Shown piece after piece: positions 41,930 to 50,359 of a stretch of DNA of 64,000 nucleotides. The notes beneath the pieces are model-generated. The model saw nothing but the letters and a program-made list of their open reading frames with translations, was not told the origin of the DNA and did not search any database. Origin of the DNA: Paenibacillus dokdonensis (lineage in GTDB: Bacteria > Bacillota > Bacilli > Paenibacillales > Paenibacillaceae). Made by a program: the position numbers and the translations under genes. The DNA lies in assembly GCF_004916975.1 (NCBI RefSeq), contig NZ_STGQ01000001.1, positions 458,993-522,992 on the forward strand, written 5' to 3'. Each line of letters starts with the position of its first letter. The first letter of the stretch is position 1.

Positions 41930-44317
41930 ATGAACATTAGCAGAAAAAGGCTTTGGTATGCCAAGCCTGCTGAAGTATGGGAAGAGGCGTTGCCCATTGG
42001 AAGCGGCAGAATAGGAGGTATGGTCTTCGGGGGTGCCGGTAAAGAGCTGATCCAGCTGAATGAGGATACGCTATGGTCCGGTTATCCAAGAGATACGATG
42101 AACTACGAAGCTCTCCGTTATCTGGCTCCGGCTAAGGAACTCGTGGTGCAGGGCAAGTATGCAGAGGCTGAAGCGCTGATTGAAGCGAAAATGATTGGGC
42201 GTCGGAGCGAATCCTATCAGCCACTCGCTGATCTTCATATCGTCTGGAATACAGACGGGACCTACCGAAACTATCGCCGTATGCTGGATCTGGAAGAAGC
42301 CATCGTATCAGTCAGCTATGAAATAGGAAATGTCAGAGTCATCCGTGAAATGCTGGCCAGCCATGCGGATGATGTGCTGGCCGTTCATGTCCGTGCCGAG
42401 AGAATTGACGGAAACGGAGCTGCAGTGATACCTGACATGGAGGTATGGCTGTCGTCACCGCATCCTTGCCATGTGGAAGGCGAAGATGCCGGCAGGCTTG
42501 TTATGACAGGACGCTCGCCATCACATGTGGCTAATAACTACCAGGGAGATCATCCACGTTCCGTTCTTTATGAGGATGAGCTGGGACTCAGTTTCTCGGC
42601 CCTCCTGATGGTCCGAAATGAAGGCGGAGAAACGGAATTGAGGGAAGGACGCCTAAGCATTCGTCATTCGGAGTCGGTAACTTTGCTTATCACGGCCGCT
42701 ACCGATTTTGCGGGCTATGATGTCATGCCTGGGGAGGATGGCATTCAGCCTTTGTCCGTGTGTTCGAATATTATGCGGAGCGTGCCAGCTGGATATAAGG
42801 AAGTACGGGAACGCCATGTTATGGACTATCGGTCCTTGTTCGACCGATGCGATTTGAATCTCTTTTCCGCAATGGGGCAGGGAAATGCTGAGGAGCTGCC
42901 GACGGATGAGAGGCTGAATGCCTATCGGGACGGAGCAGCCGATGCGGAACTGGAAAGCCTGCTTTTCCATTATGGGCGATACCTGATGATTGCCGGCTCG
43001 CGTCCGGGAACGCAAGCCCTGAACCTGCAGGGAATCTGGAATCCGCATCTTCAGCCGCCATGGAACAGCAACTATACGACCAATATCAATACCGAGATGA
43101 ATTATTGGCCTGCTGAAGTCTGCAGTCTTGGAGAATGCCATGAGCCGCTGCTGGATCTCATCCGTGAGCTGAGTATCAGCGGCAGCCGCACGGCAGCGAT
43201 CCATTATGGATGCCGGGGCTGGGCTGCGCATCATAACACGGATTTATGGCGCATGTCTACGCCGTCTGACGGACATGCGATGTGGGCGTTCTGGCCGATG
43301 GGAGGCGTTTGGCTTTCTAGGCATCTGTGGGAACGCTACGCATTCCGTCCGGACAAAGATTTTTTAAGAGATACCGCATACCCGATTCTGAAAGGGGCCG
43401 CGCTCTTTTGTCTGGACTGGCTTGAGATGCGTCCGGACGGGAAATGGACTACGCCGCTATCCACGTCACCGGAAAATGTTTTCCAAACAGCTGACGGAAC
43501 TCCCTGCAGTACAGCCGCAGGCTCTGCTATGGATATGGCGCTGATTGGGGAACTGTTTGCAAATTGTGTGCAGGCATCGGAGCTTTTGGATACCGACAAG
43601 GAGTTACGAGACGAGTTGATCGCTCGTGCAGGCCACCTTGCTCATCCGGGAATCGGTCCTGATGGACGACTGCGGGAGTGGAGCGAGGACTTCGCTGAGC
43701 ATGAGCCAGGCCACCGTCATGTCTCTCATTTATACGGTTTGTTCCCCGGCAGTTCCGTGAGTATGCACGAAACACCAGAGCTTGCGAAGGCCGCTATACG
43801 CTCACTGTCAGCCAGACTGACAGCGGGAAGCGGCCATACCGGATGGAGCGCAGCCTGGCTGATCAACCTGTATGCCCGGCTTGGTGACGGAGACAGTGCC
43901 TACCGCTGTGTCCGCCGGATCCTGACCGATTCGAGCCTGCCGAATATGTTCGGCAATCATCCGCCTTTTCAAATAGACGGTAATTTTGGCTCAGCGGCAG
44001 GCATTGCCGAGATGCTGCTTCAAAGCCATGCAGGCGGAATACATTTGCTGCCAGCACTGCCTGACGCCTGGATGGCCGGCGAAGCCAACGGACTGGCTGC
44101 GCGCGGCGGGTTTACCGTTGATATCTCATGGGATGACGGCAGGCTGACATGTGCCCGAATTACGTCTGTACATGGCCAGACATTCCGTATGCTAAACGGG
44201 ACGGGTCTGATCGTGCATAGGCCTGACGGCATCGCCATATCAGCTGAAGCAGAATTTGCGACAATGGCCGGTGACATATTTACGGTTACACCAATACATG
44301 CCGAAGAAACCAGATAA
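41930..44317 (+). CDS. GH95 glycosidase, probable alpha-1,2-L-fucosidase
   Basis: A 795-aa inverting glycosidase with the GH95 plan: an N-terminal beta domain beginning LWYAKPAEVWEEALPIGSGRIGGMVFGG, then a large helical (alpha/alpha)6 barrel. The block GIWNPHLQPPWNSNYTTNIN followed by TEMNYWPAE holds N385-x-N387, matching the catalytic Asn pair of Bifidobacterium AfcA. HNTDLWR and TSPENVF are also family-typical. No signal peptide is seen, so it acts in the cytoplasm on imported sugars. Some GH95 enzymes prefer alpha-L-galactose. The ATG at 41930 lies 7 bases after GGAAGGAGA; the frame starts six codons earlier without a site. Confidence 0.87.
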   Translation: MNISRKRLWYAKPAEVWEEALPIGSGRIGGMVFGGAGKELIQLNEDTLWSGYPRDTMNYEALRYLAPAKELVVQGKYAEAEALIEAKMIGRRSESYQPLADLHIVWNTDGTYRNYRRMLDLEEAIVSVSYEIGNVRVIREMLASHADDVLAVHVRAERIDGNGAAVIPDMEVWLSSPHPCHVEGEDAGRLVMTGRSPSHVANNYQGDHPRSVLYEDELGLSFSALLMVRNEGGETELREGRLSIRHSESVTLLITAATDFAGYDVMPGEDGIQPLSVCSNIMRSVPAGYKEVRERHVMDYRSLFDRCDLNLFSAMGQGNAEELPTDERLNAYRDGAADAELESLLFHYGRYLMIAGSRPGTQALNLQGIWNPHLQPPWNSNYTTNINTEMNYWPAEVCSLGECHEPLLDLIRELSISGSRTAAIHYGCRGWAAHHNTDLWRMSTPSDGHAMWAFWPMGGVWLSRHLWERYAFRPDKDFLRDTAYPILKGAALFCLDWLEMRPDGKWTTPLSTSPENVFQTADGTPCSTAAGSAMDMALIGELFANCVQASELLDTDKELRDELIARAGHLAHPGIGPDGRLREWSEDFAEHEPGHRHVSHLYGLFPGSSVSMHETPELAKAAIRSLSARLTAGSGHTGWSAAWLINLYARLGDGDSAYRCVRRILTDSSLPNMFGNHPPFQIDGNFGSAAGIAEMLLQSHAGGIHLLPALPDAWMAGEANGLAARGGFTVDISWDDGRLTCARITSVHGQTFRMLNGTGLIVHRPDGIAISAEAEFATMAGDIFTVTPIHAEETR

Positions 44318-44411
44318 GCTTTTTTCAATGCTGCGGAATAACTGCCGGATACATCAAAGAAGCATCCAACAGATGTCTAGCTGATTGGTCTGAAGGATAA
44401 AGGGGAAGGAA

Positions 44412-46454
44412 GTGCTGAGCTTGATCAATAAAAAACTGCCGAAAATGTGGTACGGGGGAGACTATAATCCGGAGCAATGGGGACCTGAGGAGTGGAAAGA
44501 GGACCACCGCATGTTTAAGCTGGCCGGCATCGATGTCGTGACGATCAACGTATTTTCCTGGGCGCTTAATCAGCCCGGCGAGAATACATATGATTTTGCC
44601 TGGCTGGACGAAACGATGGACCGGCTGCATGCAGAGGGACTTGGAGTGGTTCTGGCCACCGGTACAGCAGCTCATCCGGCCTGGATGGCCAAGCGCCATC
44701 CGGATGTGGCCCGGGTTGATTTTTACGGGCGTAAACGGTCCTTTGGCGGGCGTCATAATTCCTGTCCGAACAGCCTTACTTACCGCAAATATTCCGGCCG
44801 GATGGCCAGCAAGCTGGCAGAACGGTATCAAGACCATCCGGCTCTGCTGCTGTGGCATGTTTCGAACGAATACGGCGGATATTGCTACTGCGATCATTGC
44901 GCGGCCGCCTTCCGCGTATGGCTTCAGGAGCGCTATGTCACACTGGAGGCCGTTAACAAGGCGTGGAATACGCGCTTCTGGGGACATACATTTTACGATT
45001 GGGATGAGATCGTTCTTCCAAACGGGCTGAGCGAGGAAGGCGAAGGCAATGTCAGCGCATTTCAAGGGATTTCACTTGATTTCCGGCGCTTTATGTCAGA
45101 TAGTTTGCTGGATTGCTATAAAATCGAAGCGAATGCGATCCGCGAGTACAGCAAGGATGTACCGATTACAACCAATCTGATGGGAACATTCCCGCAGTTG
45201 AACTATTTTGACTGGGCCAAAGAAATGGACATCATTTCATGGGATAACTATCCTTCGCTTACGACACCTGTCAGTGAAACCGCGATGGTGCATGATTTGA
45301 TGCGCGGACTTAAGGACGGTGCGCCATTCATGCTGATGGAGCAGACGCCGAGCCAGCAGAACTGGCAGGCTTACAATTCCTTGAAGCGTCCCGGGGTTAT
45401 GCGCCTCTGGAGTTATCAGGCAGTCGCGCGTGGAGCGGATACGGTGATGTTCTTCCAGATGCGCCGCTCTGTCGGTGCATGCGAGAAGTATCATGGCGCT
45501 GTAATCGAGCATGCGGGGCATGAGAACACAAGGGTATTCCGCGAAGTGGCTGAGCTTGGCGAGGAGTTAATGCAGCTTGGCGATACGCTTCTGGATGCAC
45601 GTTCCGATGCTAAGGTAGCCATCGTGTATGATTGGGAAAACCGCTGGGCCATCGAGCTTTCGAGTGGACCAACCGTCGAGCTGCAGTATGCGAACGAAGT
45701 GCATAAATACTATGATGCACTCTTCAAGCTGGGTATCCAGGTAGACATGGTTAGTGTGGAAGCCGATTACAGCAAGTACGATATCGTGATTGCGCCGGTC
45801 ATGTATATGGTTAAATCAGGCTTTGCCAAAAAAGCAGAAGAATTTACTGCCGCGGGCGGGACGTTCGTAACGACCTTCTTCAGCGGTATTGTCAATGAAA
45901 ACGACCTTGTTACGTTGGGAGGATATCCAGGAGAACTCCGCAATCTGCTTGGCATCTGGGCAGAGGAGATCGATGCACTGCCAGCGGGTCAATTCAACCA
46001 AATCGTGATGATAGAGCCTGTAGGCCAACTGGAGGGCTCCTATAACTGCGAGCTTCTCTTCGACCTTATCCATACGGAAAGCGCCGAGGTGCTGGCTGAA
46101 TATGGCTCCGATTTTTATAAGGGCATGCCTGCTGTAACGGTCAATTCATTTGGCAAAGGCAAAGCCTACTACGTGGCGACTAGTGCATGTGCAGACTTCC
46201 TGCAGCCATTCCTGGCGAAGCTGTGCTCTGACCAAGGGATTCAGCCCCTGGTAGAGGATGTCCCTGCAGGGGTCGAAGCCGCTAAACGGGTAAAAGAGGG
46301 ACGATCATTCCTGTTCCTGCTGAACCATAACGCCGAGCATACAAACGTCAATATTGGAGAAGGCAAGCTCCGGGATCTCCTGTCCGGAGAAATACTGCAG
46401 GGGACAGCCAATCTTCCTGGCCGGGGAGTAATGATTCTGGAAGGCATTGAATAA
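44412..46454 (+). CDS. Beta-galactosidase, GH42
   Basis: A retaining beta-galactosidase (about 680 aa) without signal peptide. The N-terminal TIM barrel has YGGDYNPEQWG and the acid/base E153 in WHVSNEYGGY, with nucleophile E310 in MLMEQTPSQQNW. The zinc-binding Cys set is visible in HNSCPNS and YCYCDHC. The trimerisation domain with a glutamine-amidotransferase-like fold and a short beta domain follow. It is the last enzyme of the cluster and would remove galactose from imported oligosaccharides. The start is GTG 44412 or TTG 44421, both after AAGGGGAAGGAA. Confidence 0.92.
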   Translation: MLSLINKKLPKMWYGGDYNPEQWGPEEWKEDHRMFKLAGIDVVTINVFSWALNQPGENTYDFAWLDETMDRLHAEGLGVVLATGTAAHPAWMAKRHPDVARVDFYGRKRSFGGRHNSCPNSLTYRKYSGRMASKLAERYQDHPALLLWHVSNEYGGYCYCDHCAAAFRVWLQERYVTLEAVNKAWNTRFWGHTFYDWDEIVLPNGLSEEGEGNVSAFQGISLDFRRFMSDSLLDCYKIEANAIREYSKDVPITTNLMGTFPQLNYFDWAKEMDIISWDNYPSLTTPVSETAMVHDLMRGLKDGAPFMLMEQTPSQQNWQAYNSLKRPGVMRLWSYQAVARGADTVMFFQMRRSVGACEKYHGAVIEHAGHENTRVFREVAELGEELMQLGDTLLDARSDAKVAIVYDWENRWAIELSSGPTVELQYANEVHKYYDALFKLGIQVDMVSVEADYSKYDIVIAPVMYMVKSGFAKKAEEFTAAGGTFVTTFFSGIVNENDLVTLGGYPGELRNLLGIWAEEIDALPAGQFNQIVMIEPVGQLEGSYNCELLFDLIHTESAEVLAEYGSDFYKGMPAVTVNSFGKGKAYYVATSACADFLQPFLAKLCSDQGIQPLVEDVPAGVEAAKRVKEGRSFLFLLNHNAEHTNVNIGEGKLRDLLSGEILQGTANLPGRGVMILEGIE

Positions 46455-46480
46455 ACAAGACGGATAAAGCTTAATATATC

Positions 46481-46516
46481 AAGACCATACCTGATTGATC
46501 GGGGATGGTCTTTTCT
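46481..46516 (+). terminator. Terminator after the GH42 gene
   Basis: AAGACCAT/ATGGTCTT outer stem with CCTGATTGATCGGGG inside, then TTCTTTTC. It closes the importer-glycosidase operon. Confidence 0.85.
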
Positions 46517-46544
46517 TTTCAAAAGTTTCAAAAAAAATGTGGGC

Positions 46545-46573
46545 TTTCCATCTACGGGGAAATTTGTTAGAAT
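46545..46573 (+). promoter_or_regulatory. Promoter of the ABC-F leader transcript
   Basis: TTTCCA (46545-46550), 17 bases, TAGAAT (46568-46573) with TGT just upstream (extended -10). Transcription would begin near 46580, about 345 bases before the ABC-F gene. Confidence 0.65.
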
Positions 46574-46712
46574 GTCATCAAGCATCTCATCCTAATGAAA
46601 AGAGGTAACCACACATCCGATGGATACACATGACTGTTCTCTCTAATCTGCATGCCAACATCAAAATGTTGCAAACAGGCAGCTCTGCGCTTGCGTAGGG
46701 AAGAGGATTGTT

Positions 46713-46796
46713 ATGTCTATTTTAGGAAACTCGTGGACCTTGTTCATGGATGCGGGAATGCTTTTTTTTTCTGTGTTCTTCAGCGGATTGTCTTAG
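46713..46796 (+). CDS. Leader peptide upstream of the ABC-F gene
   Basis: A 27-codon frame starting ATG and ending TAG, with AGGGAAGAGGA at the right distance. The peptide begins MSILGNSWTLFMDAG and ends in a hydrophobic Phe-rich run. It lies in the long leader, 74 bases before the intrinsic terminator that precedes the ABC-F gene. Leader peptides in this position control many antibiotic-resistance genes: a drug-stalled ribosome changes the RNA fold and prevents termination. Here that role is inferred from the layout. Confidence 0.65.
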   Translation: MSILGNSWTLFMDAGMLFFSVFFSGLS

Positions 46797-46869
46797 GCTT
46801 TAACATGCCAAGGCGATGAATGCCGCTGGTCTGCTTGTTCAATCATAGACATCTAAATTCCAAATCCCT

Positions 46870-46897
46870 ACCGTAGGCAGCCTGCCTGCGGTTTTTC
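46870..46897 (+). terminator. Attenuator-like terminator before the ABC-F gene
   Basis: A nine-bp stem, CCGTAGGCA with TGCCTGCGG (one T-G), loop GCC, then T5. It ends 29 bases before the ABC-F start. CCCTAC at its left edge could instead pair with GTAGGG near the leader-peptide ribosome site (46695-46700). Confidence 0.78.
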
Positions 46898-46925
46898 CAT
46901 TTCTACTCAAAAGGGTGATGCGTTT

Positions 46926-48770
46926 ATGATGAATATTTTAAAAACGAAAAATTTGGCCAAAGAATTTAAAGGTAAAACCATCTTTGAACAGGTGGATTTT
47001 GAAATATATGAAGGTGAAAGACTGGCTCTGTTCGGTGTTAATGGAGCAGGGAAAACTACGCTGTTAAAGGTATTGACCGGGCAGCTGGAGCCGGATCGAG
47101 GAACCGTGGAACGTGTTTTGCCGCTGGCGCAGTGGGGGATGATGGAGCAAAGCTCCGAGTCCTTACTTTCCTTGACGACGCTTGCGGCGGCTGGCTTTGA
47201 TAGCGGCGAGCTGTATGAGGTGAAGCAAAAGCTTAACCGGCTGGAAAAAGAACTGGCGGATCCCGAAGCTTCGGAGGACAGTAAGCTGCTGGAAGTTTAT
47301 GGTCAAGCGCTCGAGCGTTATGAACAGCTGGATGGCTTCCAGTGGGAAATAGAAGTGGAGAAGGTGCTCAACATGCTGAACATCGGGACGGAATTATGGC
47401 ATGTGCCCTTTTCTGAACTGAGTGGCGGCCAGAAGACAAGAGTCCGGCTCGCAGCCCTGCTCGTCAAACGTCCAGCGTTCCTGCTGCTTGATGAGCCGAC
47501 CAACCATCTGGATGGAGACAGTATGACCTGGCTTGAAGAGTGGCTGAACCGCTATGAAGGCACCGTGCTGTTTGTATCGCATGACCGGACGTTTCTGGAT
47601 CATGTCGCGACGGGAATTTGCGAGCTGACGGATAGCGGGGTAAAGAAATATAAAGGCGGTTATTCGGATTACAAACGGGAAAGGGAACGTGAGCTGAAGG
47701 AACAGGAGGCGCTTTACAAGAAGCAAAAGCAGGCGAGGGAAGCACTGGAGGAGTCGATTCGCCGATACCAGGAATGGTTCCACCATGCCGAAAAATCGGC
47801 AGATAAAAATACCGAAACCAAAGCCGCCATTCCTTATTATAAAGCGAAGGCCAAGAAAAACATTTCCAGGTATCACGCCAAGCAAAAAGAACTGGAACGT
47901 CTCGAGCAAAGCAGCGTGCAGAAGCCGAAAATTGCCCTCGCCATGAACATGCAGCTGGGCGAAGGAGGATTCGCCGCCCGCGTACTGCTGCGACTTGAAC
48001 ATATCTCTTTTCGTTATGAGGAAAGGGAGCTGTTCAAGGACTTGAATCTGCAGCTGTCCCGCGGGGACCGGCTTGCGGTGCGAGGACCGAACGGTAGCGG
48101 GAAGTCAACGCTGTTGAAGCTGGTGCTTGGCGAATTGGAGCCAGCCGAAGGCAGGGTGTGGATGCATCCTGGCGTAAGCACGGGGTATTTTTCGCAGGAG
48201 CTTGAAGGCTTGAGGGAAGACGAGACGCTGCTGGACAGTTTGCTTCGCCTGCCTGATATGACGGAGACACATGCACGTACAATTCTGGGCTGCTTTCTCT
48301 TTTCCAGGGAAGATGTGTTTAAAAAGATTGGTGACCTCAGCATGGGTGAGAAATGCCGGGCTGCTTTCGTACAGTTATATTTCAGCGGCGCCAACCTGCT
48401 CGTACTGGATGAGCCGACGAACTACTTGGACATTTCGACACGTGAGGTAGTGGAGGAAGCGCTGGCTGCATATCCAGGGGCACTTCTCGTTGTGTCGCAT
48501 GACCGTATGCTCGTCCGCAAGCTGGCCAACCGTCTTTTGACGCTAGCGCCCCGAAAAAAAGAGCCGGAGCTGTTTGAAGGCACGGTGGAGGAAGAGGAGG
48601 AACGGTTGATACGGCATCGCGGCGGTTTAAAGGAAGATACGGAGAAGGAGAACCGGAGACTTGCGCTGGAGTGGGAAATTACGAGGCTGCTTGGCGTAGA
48701 GGAACCGGAAGGCAGCCAAGAGCGCATACTGGAAATCCGTGAGCTAAGAAAGGAATTGGAGGGCTTGTAA
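46926..48770 (+). CDS. ABC-F ATPase, probable antibiotic ribosome-protection protein
   Basis: A soluble ATPase (614 aa) with two ABC domains and no membrane segment. Domain 1 has Walker A GVNGAGKTT (37-45), signature LSGGQK and LLLDEPTNHLD. Domain 2 has Walker A GPNGSGKST (387-395), signature SMGEK and VLDEPTNYLD. The helical linker (about 250-340) is long and basic, as in VmlR/Vga/Msr-type proteins that enter the ribosomal E site and dislodge antibiotics. A charged C-terminal extension (about 540-614) is present. The drug class cannot be read from sequence. ATG 46926 or 46929 follows AGGGTGATG. The regulated-looking leader favours a resistance role over a housekeeping one. Confidence 0.88.
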   Translation: MMNILKTKNLAKEFKGKTIFEQVDFEIYEGERLALFGVNGAGKTTLLKVLTGQLEPDRGTVERVLPLAQWGMMEQSSESLLSLTTLAAAGFDSGELYEVKQKLNRLEKELADPEASEDSKLLEVYGQALERYEQLDGFQWEIEVEKVLNMLNIGTELWHVPFSELSGGQKTRVRLAALLVKRPAFLLLDEPTNHLDGDSMTWLEEWLNRYEGTVLFVSHDRTFLDHVATGICELTDSGVKKYKGGYSDYKRERERELKEQEALYKKQKQAREALEESIRRYQEWFHHAEKSADKNTETKAAIPYYKAKAKKNISRYHAKQKELERLEQSSVQKPKIALAMNMQLGEGGFAARVLLRLEHISFRYEERELFKDLNLQLSRGDRLAVRGPNGSGKSTLLKLVLGELEPAEGRVWMHPGVSTGYFSQELEGLREDETLLDSLLRLPDMTETHARTILGCFLFSREDVFKKIGDLSMGEKCRAAFVQLYFSGANLLVLDEPTNYLDISTREVVEEALAAYPGALLVVSHDRMLVRKLANRLLTLAPRKKEPELFEGTVEEEEERLIRHRGGLKEDTEKENRRLALEWEITRLLGVEEPEGSQERILEIRELRKELEGL

Positions 48771-48798
48771 GTATCCAGCAGCAGGTACACAGGATGAC

Positions 48799-48827
48799 TT
48801 GCCAGAGCCGCCTTTTTTACTTATAAT
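48799..48827 (+). promoter_or_regulatory. Promoter of pheS-pheT
   Basis: TTGCCA (48799-48804), exactly 17 bases, TATAAT (48822-48827). It feeds the T-box leader. Confidence 0.85.
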
Positions 48828-48833
48828 AGTTGA

Positions 48834-49176
48834 CTATAGTGTGTCGCATGAATATAACGCAAGTAGGAAGAGTTTTAACAACAATATAAATGCCATGATG
48901 GAGACAAGTAAGCAGTACCACTTTACAGGGAGGAGACGCCGCAGATTGAGAGCGTTTCTACAGTAACAGGCTGCTGAAATTCCCTCCGGAGCAGTTCCTT
49001 GAACCCTTTGACCGACATAATCGGTTTAAATGCAGTAGGGGATACCGGTCCTCGAACCGTTACAACGATTAAAGTGAGAACATGCATATTTACCGACTAA
49101 GGGAATCATGCTGGTCTAACAAGGGTGGTACCACGGTCTTTTCGTCCCTTTTTCGGGAGAAAAGGCCTTTTTTGTT
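48834..49176 (+). promoter_or_regulatory. T-box leader, phenylalanine-type (UUC specifier)
   Basis: The T-box sequence GGGTGGTACCACGG is at 49123-49136. The terminator is GGTCTTTT...CCC-TTTTTC-GGG...AAAAGGCC followed by T6. In Stem I the specifier region reads GAAA-TTC-CCTCCGGAGC, putting TTC (Phe) at 48980-48982. It should raise pheS-pheT expression when tRNA-Phe is uncharged. Confidence 0.92.
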
Positions 49177-49275
49177 TTCTGCAAAGCTTTGGAGCTAAAG
49201 TGTTCACTTGTTGATTCGCTTTCTTGAAGCTCTGAATATGCGGTACGTTTTACTTTGAGAAGGAGGCAGGAAGAG

Positions 49276-50310
49276 ATGAAGGAAAAACTCGAAGCGCTGC
49301 GGCAGGAGGCCCTCGATCAGCTGCAAGGAGTAGAGGATGTACAGAAGCTGAATGATCTGCGCGTTAAATATTTGGGTAAAAAGGGCGCATTGACTGAAAT
49401 TTTGCGTGGCATGGGCGCGCTGAGCGCAGAAGAACGTCCTGTGATCGGCCAAGTAGGCAACGAGGTGCGCGGAGCAATTGAAGCATTGATTGAATCCAAA
49501 CAGGATGCATTTCAGAAGGCTGAGACCGAGCAGCGCCTGCAGGCGGAAAAGGTCGACGTTACATTGCCAGGACGCAAAATGGCTCAAGGCGGCGTTCATC
49601 CGCTGAATAAGGTTATCGAAGAGATCGAAGAAATCTTCATTGGGATGGGCTATCACATTGCCGAGGGTCCCGAGGTGGAAACAGACTATTATAACTTTGA
49701 AGCACTGAATCTTCCGAAAAACCATCCTGCGCGCGATATGCAGGACACGTTCTATATTACGGAAGAGCTCCTGATGCGCACGCAGACTTCCCCTGTGCAA
49801 ATCCGTACCATGGAAAAAATGGAGGGCGAAGTGCCTGTGAAAATCATCTGTCCGGGCAAGGTTTACCGCCGCGATGATGATGATGCCACGCATTCCTTCC
49901 AGTTCAATCAAATTGAAGGTCTGGTTATCGGCGAAAACATCCGCATGAGCGATCTGAAAGGCACGCTGCTTCAGTTCGTACAGGAAATGTTTGGACCTAA
50001 TACGCAAATTCGCCTTCGTCCCAGCTTCTTCCCATTCACCGAACCAAGCGCGGAAGTGGATGTCACTTGCGTAAAATGTGGCGGCAATGGCTGCCGGATG
50101 TGCAAGCAAACCGGATGGCTGGAGATTTTGGGCTGCGGCATGGTGCATCCGAAAGTGCTCGAAATGGGCGGCTATGATCCGGAGAAATACAGCGGATTTG
50201 CATTCGGTATGGGTGTGGAGCGGATCGCAATCTTGAAATACGGCATTGACGATATCCGTCATTTCTATAGCAGTGATTTGGCATTTTTGAAGCAGTTTGC
50301 CCGCATGTAA
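49276..50310 (+). CDS. pheS: Phenylalanyl-tRNA synthetase, alpha subunit
   Basis: The catalytic subunit (344 aa, the same length as in B. subtilis) of the alpha2-beta2 class II enzyme that charges tRNA-Phe. An N-terminal coiled-coil (about 1-85) precedes the catalytic core. Motif 2 is visible in [20 protein letters not shown] and motif 3 in [20 protein letters not shown]-x2-C-x4-C-x2-C set, [12 protein letters not shown], is present as in other Bacilli. AGGAGG is 9 bases before this ATG; the frame opens seven codons earlier. Confidence 0.97.
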   Translation: MKEKLEALRQEALDQLQGVEDVQKLNDLRVKYLGKKGALTEILRGMGALSAEERPVIGQVGNEVRGAIEALIESKQDAFQKAETEQRLQAEKVDVTLPGRKMAQGGVHPLNKVIEEIEEIFIGMGYHIAEGPEVETDYYNFEALNLPKNHPARDMQDTFYITEELLMRTQTSPVQIRTMEKMEGEVPVKIICPGKVYRRDDDDATHSFQFNQIEGLVIGENIRMSDLKGTLLQFVQEMFGPNTQIRLRPSFFPFTEPSAEVDVTCVKCGGNGCRMCKQTGWLEILGCGMVHPKVLEMGGYDPEKYSGFAFGMGVERIAILKYGIDDIRHFYSSDLAFLKQFARM

Positions 50311-50359
50311 AGCGGACCTCGAAAAGGCAAGCGAATAAGGAAAGAAGGAAGGGATCGGC

